Shown: in pieces, positions 33,095 to 44,430 of the stretch
How positions within the stretch are numbered: position 1 is the stretch's first letter
Layout of the letters: each line of letters opens with the position of its first letter
Assembly: GCF_036323735.1 (NCBI RefSeq)
Contig: NC_086029.1
Span: 55,225,357 to 55,289,356, forward strand
Length of the DNA stretch: 64,000 nt
Direction: 5' to 3'
Origin: Rattus norvegicus
Taxonomy: Eukaryota > Chordata > Mammalia > Rodentia > Muridae
The notes under the pieces: model-generated
What the model saw: only the letters and a program-made list of their open reading frames with translations
What the model was told of the DNA's origin: nothing
The model's database searches: none
Program-made: the position numbers and the translations under genes

Positions 33095-33330
33095 CAGGGA
33101 GGAATAGGAAGACCTACAGATGGGTACAAATATCAAATGTACATCAGCCATTGTCTCTGCTTGCTTGTGACTTTGTTTCCCATGATGCTGGAAAGTACAT
33201 AAAGCCTAAGAGAATTAAACTCGAGTCTGTGATAGTACTGACTGGACAGCCCTCCCAATTTCTAACCTTTGTCTCTATGTCTCCTTTTCTGTATTTCCTA
33301 TAATCATTCTCTCCTCAGAGGATTGCTTGA
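33095..33330 (+). repeat. LTR-like direct repeat, left copy
   Basis: Roughly 80-85% similar by eye to 36876-37104 over about 230 bp, sharing TGGGTACA-ATATCAAATG, CTTGTGAC-TTGTTTCCCATGA, AACTCGAGTCTG and CCCTCCCAATTTCTAACCTT. A TATA-like ACATAAAG motif (ATATAAAG in the right copy) lies upstream of AACTCGAGTCTG, as in a U3/R arrangement. Confidence 0.65.
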
Positions 33331-34879
33331 CTTTGTACCGGCCAGACTGGTATAGGTGACGCTCAGGCAGGGAATGCTCTAAGAGTGTGGGGACAAAGTG
33401 GTAGACACCAAGGAAGAGAAAACCAAGTGTTTGGTAAAGGTGAAGTGAATGTCTCTTGGGAATAAGACATAGGGACAAAGTAGGGAGTTTGGAAAAAAAT
33501 ACAAGAAAAAGAAAATTAAAAATGGAAATTGAAATTACCTTATGCTTTTTGTATAAATACTTTAAAAATTGCTCTGAACACACCCTAAAGTAGGGCAACA
33601 GCAATTGAATAACTCTTTAGATTTTGTAGAGAAAATTTGACCTTGGTTTCCTGGGGAAGGTACAGCAAATTTAGCAACCTGGAAAAAGGTTGGGGAAAGG
33701 ATTCAAAACTATTATGTAGTACATAGATCAGGTAAATTGCCTATAAATACTTTTAGTCTCTGGACTTTGATTAGAGATAGCTTATATACTAGACATGAGA
33801 GAGAAAAATGGATTTGGGGTAGGAAGCCCTCATTCCCCCCCATCAGGGGATACTTTGACAAAAAAGCAAGAATCAAGCCTGTGTACACAGAGCTAGAGTT
33901 TGAGCTGCTGGTTTTTTGTTGTCATTTTTTGTTTTGTTTTTTGAGGAGGAGAAGACCCTAGATTCGGGAGAGACTGAGCACCTAGAAGAGGAATCTGCCA
34001 GATATCACAGGGAGAATTCTTTGCCATTTGCTGCCTGGTCAGAACTTAAAGTTCCTTCCAAGGGCAAGTTAGTTACAGAGAAGATACAGAGCCTGCAAAC
34101 AGCTTTTACTTTGCTTTCTGTGCAAATGCAGAAATTATAGGCACAGCAGGCCCAAGGGGAGATCTTAGGACCATCAGAGGGGATTTCTAAAACCCCAAGT
34201 GTCATTGCTGGACTGAAGCCCCAGAGGTAGAGGCTGAGCTACCAGTTGTAGTGGTAAGAAAGCCTGTGAAACAGCCTTCTCAAAGACTCTTACCTCCCTT
34301 ACAAGTGACAATAAAAGAGGTTACTGAGAGGAGGTGATCTATTGCTGAGATGATCCTGACTGTGTTTTTGTTTGGAAGAACGTGGATTTGGGGACTTTGG
34401 ATTTGGAAAGTGTTAGAATGCTTTAAATGGGGCTTAATGGGCCATCCTACTAGGATAGTCCATGGAAGACTTTGTTGCTGAGAGTGATTTGAACTATGCA
34501 AACCTAGCCCAAGAAGGTTCAGAGGAGAATTTCTATATGTGGCATAGAGAGTGTTTTTGTGGTGTTTTGATGATGAATGTGGCTGCTTTTTGCCTTTGTC
34601 AGAAGAATGTACCTGAGGCTAAGGAAAGGAGATTTATATTAGTTTCATTGACAAAGGAAGTCTCAAAAGAGCCCAGCAGAGATTTTGTTCTCTGGTTAAG
34701 TTTCAGGAAGAGCATTTTGAGCATTACAAGCATAGCAAGCTGAGAAAGGAAAAATATAATATGGTTTGAGTATTAAAGGGGCACCAGGAAGTAAAATGGG
34801 AACTGAATTGTGTATTCAACAAGATAACAAATTAAGGGAGTGGGACTTTGGAGCAAGATACTACCCAGCTAAATTTAGA

Positions 34880-34981
34880 TCCAGGCATGGTAGTACACAC
34901 CTTTAATCCCAGGAGACAAGCATGCAGAACTCTGAGTTAAAGACCAGCCTACAGAGCAAGATCTAGGACAGCCATGCTTAG
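34880..34981 (+). repeat. B1 SINE, 3'-truncated
   Basis: TCCAGGCATGGTAGTACACA, CCTTTAATCCCAGGA, CTGAGTTAAAGACCAGCCTA and GATCTAGGACAGCCATG are in B1 order (box A then box B). Confidence 0.8.
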
Positions 34982-35784
34982 GCTGTGAAGAAGTTGGAAA
35001 AGAAGAATCTGGTGATAATGTGATAAAACAAGGGGGCCATGTTCCAGGTTCTGCAAGCAGCAGAAATCAGCAGCTTTGGCCATGTGTCTCTGTCTTTATA
35101 GTCAAGAGGAGAAGGAGACTAATGGGACAATTGTTTCTGGTTAGCTGGAGCTAAGAAATTAGTGGTGATTAGGAAGAAACCAGCATCACTGAGATGATAC
35201 CTTCCGGGAAGTATTTTCTGAGAGCACAAGGAAGCTGTGTTCCAGAGATAGCCAAGGTTGTACCTCATACTGCAGCTGTGTTTGATTTGTATATGAGTCA
35301 CCCAGGTGGTACTGGTTCAAAGGCGTGAAGAAGCCATGAAGAGCAGCTGAGGCTAGCACTGTAAAAGGCCGTGGAAGGATGGAAGGATGTTGGTGAAGGT
35401 GCTGTCTCAGTTGTAGTTGATGGCCCAGGACTGAAGGGATCATGCAAAGGATTTGAGACTTGGCACCATGAAGAGAGCCTATGAGAGGCTATTAGTGAAG
35501 CCTAGTAGCAGTGGAAGACCCAGGTGTATTGGAGATGCCAATACCAAGGAATTATCACCAAGAACAGCAGCAACACTGGAGTGGATCAATCTGAACTTAG
35601 AGTATGCCAGAGGGCAGAGCTGGAGAAGTGACACCAGCCCTTTGGAGGAGCCCAGAAGATCATGTGTGGATCTAAGACATTGAAACAAGAAGTTGTAACA
35701 TCAAAGTTGCCTTGAAGACTCCAAGATGTTCAAGATTCCAGAGTCAAGGACTTGAAAGACCCCTGGAGTGGGGAGACCCTCACT

Positions 35785-36330
35785 TAAGTCTCGGGATGAC
35801 ATGACCCCCCAAAAATTCACACAAGACCATCCTTGCTGTAATCACATGAGGTTTATCAATAGGAATCAGTACACTGGGGTTGAGACTCGTATCCCACGGA
35901 GGGGCACAGGAGTTTAACCCAGAGAGGCTGGGAGAAGAGGTATTTAAAGGAAGAAACCACCACCCCAAGGGGGCAGGAATGGCGTCATTGGAAAGTGTGG
36001 AGAATACCAGTGAAAAATCACAAGGAGAAACTCTCTGTTTCTCAAGATTGTTTAACTTTATGGTCTGTTAGTTCCTGGGAGACGCTTCTTGCTTCTCAAG
36101 ATTGTTCTCTAAGATTTATACTCAGCTAGTTTCTGGGAGAAAGCTGTTGAGCCAGCCAATGTAATTACCCATTCTATAGCCCTAGGAGAGGCTTCCTGGA
36201 ACATACAATTCTGGGGCCTAACCGGTTTCTTTCTTCTGCTCTAAACCTGTGTCTAGAGGAGCAACCTTAAAACTTTTACCTTTCAGGCTATCTGCTGAGA
36301 AAAGCTGCTAACAGGTATGGAACCAGCCTA
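35785..36330 (-). repeat. probable solo LTR, minus orientation
   Basis: On the minus strand an AATAAACCTCATGTGATTA segment is followed by GTCTTGTGTGAATTTTTGGG, GGGTCATGTCATCCCGAGA, which looks like the poly(A) signal and R/U5 of a rodent LTR. TSD not identified, so the limits are approximate and the family is not named. Confidence 0.45.
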
Positions 36331-36554
36331 GGAGAAAGAAGTTTGTTGCAGTCAACAAAGATGAAAAAGGAAGTGAAGATTTAAAGATTGCTTTGACATT
36401 AGACATGGATATACAATTTGGAGTTTACCCATCTGGCTTCCTGTCTTGCTTTGGAGATTACAATTAAGTGATTGGATGAATCTCAGAAGAGACCTTGAAC
36501 TTTTGACTTTTAACATTGAGACTGCTATAGACTATGTGGACTATTCTATGTTTA

Positions 36555-36872
36555 TGTATGCCCCCCCCATAGACTCATATGTTTGAACAAGCCTATGGGG
36601 ACCAGGGAATGGAATGTGGTGGTATGTATATGCTTGGGCCAAAGAGTGGCACTATTAGGAGGTATGACCTTGTTGAAGTAGGTGTGTCACTGTGGGTGTT
36701 GGCTTTAATACCCTAACTCTAGCAGCCTGGTAGTCAGTGTTCTGTTAGCAGCCTTCAGATGAAGATGTAGAACTCTCAGTTCTACCTGCACCATGCCTGC
36801 CTGGATGCTGCCATGCTCCTGCCTTGATGATACTGGACTGAACCTCTGAACCTGTTAGTCCAGCCCCAATTA
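36555..36872 (+). repeat. rodent interspersed repeat (family not assigned)
   Basis: TGTGTCACTGTGGGTGTTGG, CAGCCTTCAGATGAAGATGT, GCACCATGCCTGCCTGGATG and CTGGACTGAACCTCTGAACC form a block I recognise as a common murid interspersed repeat, but I cannot name its class securely. It ends CCAGCCCCAATTAAATG, immediately before the right direct repeat. Confidence 0.5.
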
Positions 36873-36875
36873 AAT

Positions 36876-37104
36876 GGAATAGGGAGGTCTCCAAATGGGT
36901 ACAGATATCAAATGCATATTAGTCACTATCTCTGCTGGCTTGTGACCTTGTTTCCCATGACACTATAAAGTATATAAAGTCTAAGAGAAACTCGAGTCTG
37001 CAGTAGTATTGACTAGACTGCCCTCCCAATTTCTAACCTTTGTCTCTGAAACTTTTCAGTCTTTCCTAAAATCATCCTCACTCTCCCCTCAGAGAACTGC
37101 TTGC
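36876..37104 (+). repeat. LTR-like direct repeat, right copy
   Basis: Counterpart of 33095-33330, about 3.78 kb downstream in the same orientation. Confidence 0.65.
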
Positions 37105-37550
37105 TAACAGTTCGAATATGTACCCAAAAAGGATTTATAATCTTTTTAATTCTCATCTATTTTTTCCTAGCCTTACAACATTTTTTCCAGTTTAGATAAT
37201 TTATCCATAATTTATTCATATATATCTGAGAAAAGCAAGCATGGTGATATTGTACCCGCAGAAGTGTTACATGTAAAGACAATGAGTCATAGTTATTCTC
37301 TCAGGATAGTTACTATGACTTAAAGTGACTGACATGATCATTAAGTGGATGAGCATGTGATCAAAAGTGACAAAAGTCATCCAGGTTCGGGTTCACTTAG
37401 CCTAATGACCTGTACACAGTAAATCATTAATAAATATTTGTTAATAGTAGTGATATTTCCATTAGACATTTTACATTAATATATGCTTCAGGGTTTATTG
37501 GCATAGATTAACCATGTAGTAACTAGTATGGTTTTAATAACAGAAAATGA
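37105..37550. other. AT-rich spacer, nothing recognised
   Basis: No open frame or repeat identified. Confidence 0.5.
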
Positions 37551-37552
37551 AG

Positions 37553-37722
37553 GGGCTGGCAGATAGCCCAGTGGTGAAGAGTTCTTGCTGCTCACAACTA
37601 CTGGCAATGCCAGCACCAGGGTATCCAACCCCCCTTCTGTCCTTCACGGGCCTTTGTACTTAATGTACACATATACACACAGTCACGTGTACACATAAAT
37701 AAATGTAGAATAAATCTTTGAA
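37553..37722 (+). repeat. B3-like SINE with shortened box B region
   Basis: GGGGCTGGCAGATAGCCCAG head (box A-like), GCCAGCACCAGG, CCTTCTGTCCTTCACGGGCC, an ACACATATACACAC stretch and an ATAAATAAATG tail. The segment that should hold box B is shortened, so pol III competence is unlikely. Confidence 0.65.
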
Positions 37723-37751
37723 ACATATGAACTTTAAGATGAGCTGTTTTC

Positions 37752-37863
37752 GGGGCTGGGGATTTAGCTCAGTGGTAGAGCGCTTACCTAGGAAGCGCAA
37801 GGCCCTGGGTTCGGTCCCCAGCTCCGGAAAAAAAAAAAGAACCAAAAAAAAAAAAAAAAAAAA
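37752..37863 (+). repeat. ID SINE (tRNA-Ala/BC1-derived), young copy with 16-bp TSD
   Basis: GGGGCTGGGGATTTAGCTCA onward, with box A (TAGCTCAGTGG) and box B (GGTTCGGTCCC) intact, ending CAGCTCCGG and a long A tail. AAGATGAGCTGTTTTC is duplicated at 37736-37751 and 37864-37879. ID elements are transcribed by pol III and mobilised by L1; the clean promoter, long tail and perfect TSD indicate a recent insertion. Confidence 0.97.
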
Positions 37864-37879
37864 AAGATGAGCTGTTTTC

Positions 37880-37959
37880 TTTTTTCCTTCCTTTCATCCT
37901 TTTATCCTTCTTTCCTTTCTCCCTTCCTTTCTTCCTTCATTTTTTCCTTTCTTTCAAAT
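37880..37959. repeat. (TTCC)n-type pyrimidine tract
   Basis: Imperfect TTCC/TTTC repeats next to the ID element's right TSD. Confidence 0.85.
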
Positions 37960-38089
37960 GACCTATGGCTATATAAACTAAGCTAGCCTTAATTCACGCC
38001 TCCACATTTTTCCTATTCCTTGTTTTGATTTGTTTTTGTTTCTGTTATTGTTTTGCTTTTCAACATCTCAGTGCTGTTCTCTACACTTT

Positions 38090-39775
38090 GGGTTTTGATT
38101 ATTATTTTATTTATTTACATATCAAATGTTGCCCCCTTCCAGATCTCCCCTCCTCAAACCCCCAATACCATCCCCCCTCCACTTTGTCTCTAAGAAGGTG
38201 TTCTCCCAGCAACCTACCCACTTCACCGCTCTAATATCCCCCTTCGCTGGGATAACCAGTGTGCACAGAACCAAGTGTTTCCCCTATTATTGATGCAAAT
38301 AAGACAGCCCTCTGCTACATATGTAGCAGGAGCCAACGACCTACCAGTATGTACTCTTTGGTTGGTGGTTTAGTCCCTGGGAGTTCTGAGGGGTCCAGTT
38401 AGTTGATATTGCTGTTCTGATGGGGTTGCAATCCCCTCCAGCTCCTTCAGTCCTTCCCCTAATTTTCCATTAAGGTCCTCATGCTCAGTCCAATGGCTGG
38501 CTGTGGCTGCATGTGTCTTATGCTGATAGAGCCTCTAGGAGGACAACCGTACCCCGCTCCTCTCTGTAAGTACTTCTTGTCATCAACAACAGTGATGGAA
38601 CTTGGTGTTGAAAGATGGGATGGATCCCAAAATGGGGCATTCCCCAGTTGGCTTTTCTATAAGTCTTTGCTTATAGTCCAATTTTGTCCCTGCATTTCCT
38701 TTAGACAGGAACAATTCTGGGTTAAAATTTTTAAGATGGCTTGGTGGCCCCATTCCTCAACTGGGAGCAATGTCTATCTACTGGAGGTAGTCTGTTCAGG
38801 TTCTATCTCCTCCCTCTTGAGTAGACCCATTGGGTCCTGGGAGCCTCTTGAATCCCTGGTGTCTGGGACAGTCTACTGCCACCCCCAATTCCCCACCTCC
38901 CACTGCTATATATTTCTATTCATTCTCATGTCTCTCTGCACTTCTTTCCTGTCTCTTTCCATACCTGATTTTGCCCTTCCCTTTTCCCTCTGCCTCCCCT
39001 GATTATTTTGTTCCCTCTTCTAAGTGGGACTGAAGCATCCACACTTTGGCTTTCCTTCTTGTTAAGGAAGACTCCTTCATAGAGTCTATGAGTTGTATCA
39101 TGGGTATTCTGAGCTTTGAAGCTAATATCTACGTATTAATGACTACATACCATGTACGTCCTTTGGGGTCAGGGTTATCTCACTCAGGATATCTTCTAGT
39201 TCCATCTATTTACCTGCAAAATTTGTAAAGTCATTGTTTTAAATAGCCAAGAATTATTCCATTGTGTAAATGTACCATACTTTCTGTATCCATTCTTCTG
39301 TTGAGGGACATCTGGACTGTTTCTAGCTTCTGGCTATTATAATTAGGCTGCTATGAACATAGTGTAGTATGTTCTTGTTATATGTTAGAACACCTTTTGG
39401 GTATATGCCTAGTAGTGGTATAGCTGGATATTTAGGTTCATAAGTAGAACTATTTTCAATTTTCTGAGGGACCCCCAGATTGATTTATAAAGTAGCTGTA
39501 ACAGCTTGCTATCCCACTACCAATGGAGGAGAGTTCCTCTTTCTCCACATCCTCAGCAGCATTGCTGTCCCCTGAGTTTTTTATCTTAGCCAATCTGATT
39601 GTCATACAGTAGAATCATGCAGTTGTTTTGATTTGCATTTTTTCTAATAGCTAAAGATGTTGAACATTTCTGTAGGTGATTTCTTGGCCATTCAAGATTC
39701 CTCAATTGGGAATATTTTGCTAAGTTTTATACTCCATTTTTTAATTGGGTAATTTGGTTTTCTGGAGTCAATATC
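38090..39775 (-). mobile_element. old L1 (L1-A), 5'-truncated, minus orientation
   Basis: 3' end complement (TTTACATATCAAATGTTGCC) at the left, C-rich 3'UTR complement, then the ORF2 C-terminal region to about the TCTGGAGTC motif. Decayed by many indels; stops where L1-B begins. Confidence 0.8.
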
Positions 39776-40637
39776 TTTTTTTCTTTTTCTTTAATTGGCC
39801 TTCTTATTTACATTTCAATTGTTATCCCCTTTCTAGGTTTCGCCTCCATAAACCCCCTATCCCATCACCCCCTCCCCCTGCTTCTATGAGGATGTTCCCC
39901 TTATCAACAACCCACCCTTTCCCACCTACCCATCCTGACATTTGCCTAGACTGGGGCATCTGCCTTGGCAGGACCAAGGGCTTCTCCTCCCATTGATACC
40001 CAACAAGGCCATCCTCTGCTACATATGCAGCTAGAGCCATGGGTCTGCCCATGTGTACTCTTTGGATGGTGGTTTAGTCCCTGGGAGCTGTAGTTGGTTG
40101 GTATTGTTGCTCTTAACAGGTTGCAAACCCCTTCTGCTCCTTCAATCCTTTCTCTAACTCCTCCCATGGGGATCCCAGTCTCAGTTCAAGGGTTAGCTGT
40201 GAGCACTCCCTGTATTTGTCATGCTTTGGCAGAGTCTCTCAGGAGACAGCTATATCAGGCTCCTGCCAGCATGCACTTTTCAGCATCAGCAATATTGTCT
40301 GTGTTTGTGCTGTCTATAGGCTGGATCCCCAGATAGGGCAGTGTCTGAATGGCCTCTCCTTCAGTCTCTGCTCCAAACTTTGTCTTCATATATCCACCTG
40401 TGAATATTTTTGTTCCCCTTTCTAGAAGGACTGAAGCATTCACTCTTTGGTGGTCCCTGTTCTTGAACTTCTTGTGATCTGTGGATTGTATCTTGGGTAA
40501 TCTGAGCTTTGGGCCTATATCCACTTATCAATGAGTGCATACCATGTGTGTATTTTTTTTGTGGTGTGTGATTTGGTTACCTCACTCAGGATGATATTTC
40601 TAGTTCCATCTATTTGCTTAAGAATTTCATGAAGTCG

Positions 40638-40822
40638 CTGGAGATATGGCTCAGCAACTAAGAGCACTAACTGCTCCTCCAGAGGTCCTGAGTTCAATTC
40701 TCAGCAACTACATGGTGGCTCACAACTATCTGTAATGGGAATCCAATGCTCTCTCTGGTGTGTCTGAAGACAGCAAGAGTGTACCCACATACATAAAATA
40801 AATAAATAAATCTTTTTTTAAA
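40638..40822 (+). repeat. B2 SINE inserted in L1-B, 18-bp TSD
   Basis: CTGGAGATATGGCTCAGCAA head, box B GAGTTCAATTCTCAGCA, CATGGTGGCTCACAACTATC, TGTGTCTGAAGACAGCAAGA and an AAATAAATAAATC tail. AAGAATTTCATGAAGTCG is duplicated at 40620-40637 and 40823-40840, and L1-B sequence continues on both sides. Confidence 0.95.
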
Positions 40823-41337
40823 AAGAATTTCATGAAGTCGTTGTTTTTAATAGGTGATTAGTAGTCCATTGTATAAATGTACCACATTTTCTGTATCCAT
40901 TCCTTTGTTGAGGAACATCTGGGTTCTTTCCAGCTTCTGGCTATTATACATTAGACTGCTATGAACATAGTGGAGCATGTGTTCTTGTTATATGTTGGAG
41001 CATCTTTGGGTACATGCCCAGGAGAGGTATAGCTGGGTCCTCAGGTAGTACTATGTCCAATTTTCTGAGGAACCTCCAAACTGTTTTCCAGAGCAGTTTG
41101 TACCAGCCTGCAATCCCAACAACAAAAGAGGAGTGTTCCTTTTTCTCCACATCCTCGCCAGCACCTGTTGTCACCTGAGATTTTTATCTTAGCCATTCTA
41201 ACTGGTGTGAGAAGGAATCTCAAGGTTGTTTTGATTTGCATTTCCCTGATGACCAAGGATGTTGAACATTGCTTTAAGTGCTTCTCAGCCATTCAATATT
41301 CCTCAGAATTCTTTGTTTAGCTCTATACCTCATTTTT

Positions 41338-41812
41338 TCTTTGAGGTTTTTTTTTTTCGCCTTTTTTTAAAATTTTTTTTATTAACTTGAGTATTTCTTA
41401 TTTACATTTCGAGTGTTATTCCCTTTCCCGGTTTCCCGGCAAACATCCCCCTAACCCCCTCCCCCTCCCCTTCTTTATGGGTGTTCCCCTCCCCATCCTC
41501 CCCCCATTGCCGCCCTCCCCCCAACAATCACGTTCACTGGGGGTTCAGTCTTAGCAGGACCAAGGGCTTCCCCTTCCACTGGTGATCTCACTAGGATATT
41601 CATTGCTACCTATGAGGTTAGAGTCCAGGGTCAGTCCATGTATAGTCTTTGGGTAGTGGCTTAGTCCCTGGAAGCTCTGATTGCTTGGCATTGTTGTTCA
41701 TAAGGGGTCTTGAGCCCCTTCAAGCTCTTCCAGTTCTTTCTCTGATTCCTTCAACGGGGGTCCTGTTCTCAGTTCAGTGGTTTGCTGCTGGCATTCGCCT
41801 CTGTATTTGCTG
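41338..41812 (-). mobile_element. 5'-truncated young L1 (last about 450 bp) in L1-B, 16-bp TSD
   Basis: Young L1 3' end (ATTAACTTGAGTATTTCTTA complement) through 3'UTR to TGTATTTGCTG. TCTATACCTCATTTTT is duplicated at 41322-41337 and 41813-41828. The tail side is irregular: several T runs separated by CGCC and AAAA (41338-41380). Confidence 0.92.
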
Positions 41813-43642
41813 TCTATACCTCATTTTTAATAGGGTTATTTGATTCTCTGGAGTCTATCTTCTTGAGTTCTTTGCATATATTGGATATGAGCCCTCTAAC
41901 AGATATAGGATTGGTAAAGATCTTTTGCCAATGCACAGGTTGCCTTTTTATTGTATTGGCAGTGCTCTTTGCCTTACAGAAGCTTTTCAGTTTCATGAGG
42001 ACCCATTTGTCAATTGTTGATCTTAGAGTCTGAGCCACTGGTGTTCTGTTCAGGAAATTTTCCCTTGTGCCTATTCGTTCAAGACTCTTTCCCAGTTTCT
42101 TTTTTATTAGGCTCAGCATTTCTGGTTTGTGTAGACGTCCTTGAGCCACTTGATTTCGAGGTTTGTACAAGGAGATAAAAATGGATTAACTTGAATTCTT
42201 CTCCATGCAGACCACCAGTTAGACCATCAGCAAATTTGGTGAAAATGCTTTCTTTTGGCTTTTATGATTTTGACTACTTTGTCAAATATCAAGTGACCAT
42301 AGGTGTGTGGGTTTATTTCTGCATCTTCAATTCTATTCCATTGATCTACTTGTCTGTGTCAGTACCAATACCCTGTGGATTTTTATCACTATGGCTCTGT
42401 AGTACAGCTTGGGGTCAGGAATGATGATTTCCCCCAGAAGTTGTTTTATTGTTAAGATTTAATTTTTATATTCTGGGGTTCTTGATTTTCCAGATGAAGT
42501 TGAGAATTGCTCTTTCATTCTCTGTGAAGAACTGAGTTGGAATTTTGATGGGTCTTGCATTGAACCTGTACATTGCTTTTAGTAAGATGGTCATCTTTAC
42601 TATGTTAGTGCTAACAATCCGTGAGCATGAGAGATCTTTCCATCTTTTGAGGTTTTCTTAGATTTCTTGACACAGAGACTTGAAGTTCTTGTTATACAGA
42701 TCTTTCACTTGCTTAGAGTTACACTAGTATATTTTCTATTATTTGTGGCAAGTGTGAAAGGTGTTTTTTCCCTAATTTCTTTCTCAATCCCTTTATACTT
42801 TGTGTAGAGGAAGGCTACTGATTTGTATGAGTTAATTTTATATCCAGCCACTTTCCTGAAGTTGTTTATCAGGTATACGAATTCTTTGGTAGAATTTATG
42901 GTATCACATATGTATAATATCATATCATCCACAAATAGTGATACCTTCACTTCTTCGTTTCCTATTAGTATCCTTTTGTTGTCTAATTGCTATGGCTAGG
43001 ACTTCAAGTACTATATTGAATTGGTATAGAGAGAGTGAGCAGCCTTGTCTAGTCCCTGATTTTACTGGGATTGCTTCAAGTTGCTCTCAATTTACTTTGA
43101 TGTTGGCTACTGGTTACTATGTTTGATATAGGCCTCGAATTAATGATCTTTCCAAGACTTTTATCATGAAGGGTTGTTGAATTTTGTCAAATGCTTTCTC
43201 GGCATCTAATCAGATCATGTTTTTTTTTTCCTTTGAGTTTGTTTACATAGTGGATTACATGGATAAATTTCCATATATAGAACCATCCCAGCAGCCCTGG
43301 GATGAAACCTGCTTGATTATGATGAATGATCATTTTGATGTGTTCTTGGATTCAGTTTGTGAGAATTGTATTGAGTATTTTTGCATTGATACTCATAAGC
43401 AAAATTGATCTGAATTTCGCTTTCTTTCTTCGGTCTTAGTGTGGTTTGCATATCAGCATAACTGTGGCTTTGTAGAACAAATTGGGTTTTATTCCCTTTG
43501 TTTTTACTTTGTGGAATAGTTTGAGAAGTATTGGTATTAGGTCTTCTTTGAAGGGCTGTTAGAATTCTGCACTAAAATTCTGCACTGGGAATTTTTTAGT
43601 TGGGAGAGTTTTCCTTTTTTAAATTTTTTTATTTAGACTACT

Positions 43643-44257
43643 CCCAGACACCGTGGGAGAGTGAGCTCACCGCCAAGACAGGTGGGTACTCCTGAGACTG
43701 CAGAGCAGAGGAGACCACCAACAGTGCCCACCCCTACCACATCCCTGGCCCAAGAGGAGACTGTATACTGCCTCTGGGTTCCCTTGGATAAGGGCACAGC
43801 AGCAGGAAATCCGCTGCTTCTGAGACACCGCCAGAACCTGAAGGGACCGACCAGAAAAATAGTTCTCTGCACCCAAATCCCGGGGGAGGGAGAGCTAAAC
43901 CTTCAGAGAGGCAGACATGCCTGGGAAACCAGAAGAGCCTACACTCGGCCCACATCTCTGACTCCAGAAGAAAACAACAAACGCCATCTGGAACTTGGTG
44001 CACGGAAGCTCCCTGAAAGGGTTGGGCAGATCTTCCTGGTTCCTGCCGCCACGGAGAGCTCATAAGCAACACCCCACGAGCCACCCTGAGCCTTGGGACC
44101 ACAGGTAACACAAACCTTCCAGCTCCAAGCGACCTGCCTGGTGAACTCAAGACACAGGCCCACAGGAACAGCTGAAGACCTGTAGATAGGAAAAACTACA
44201 TGCCCGAAAGCAGAACACTCTGTCCCCATAACTGGCTGAAAGGTACAGAAAGATAGA
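43643..44257 (+). promoter_or_regulatory. L1 no. 5 5'UTR
   Basis: GC-rich, homologous to the other 5'UTRs. A sense frame is open at 43661-44065 (134 codons), parallel to those in L1 no. 1 and no. 2. It begins slightly inside the usual start motif (CTACTCCCAGAC). Confidence 0.75.
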
Positions 44258-44380
44258 AATAATCCCATGCGTGCTATCAGATCATCGCGGCCTAAAGCTG
44301 GTTTTCAATAACAATAAGAGAAGAATGCCCACATATACGTGGAAGTTGAACAATGCTCTACTCAATGATAACCTGGTCAA

Positions 44381-44430
<50 letters not shown>

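Larger units (their letters stand above)
33331..36875 (+). mobile_element. decayed LTR-type retroelement interior (non-coding, class uncertain)
   Basis: About 3.5 kb between the two direct repeats. The longest frame is about 93 codons (34462-34743), with no recognisable gag, protease or polymerase motif, so this is either an old non-autonomous LTR element or an endogenous retrovirus remnant decayed beyond recognition. It carries a B1 (34880-34981), a probable antisense LTR (35785-36330) and another rodent repeat (36555-36872). No primer-binding site or polypurine tract could be assigned. Confidence 0.5.
39785..43615 (-). mobile_element. old L1 (L1-B), first part, minus orientation
   Basis: 3' end complement (CTTATTTACATTTCAATTGT), 3'UTR and ORF2 through the RT region (FADD complement near 42930, FVDDMILY in this copy). 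It is interrupted by a B2 (40638-40822), a truncated young L1 (41338-41812) and, from about 43616, by L1 no. 5. It resumes at 48537 and runs to 49820. All frames are broken. Confidence 0.85.

Noticed and set aside
34462..34743. A 93-codon frame inside the LTR-type element as a possible gag remnant
   Set aside because: No capsid, zinc-knuckle or other gag hallmark visible; too short to claim.
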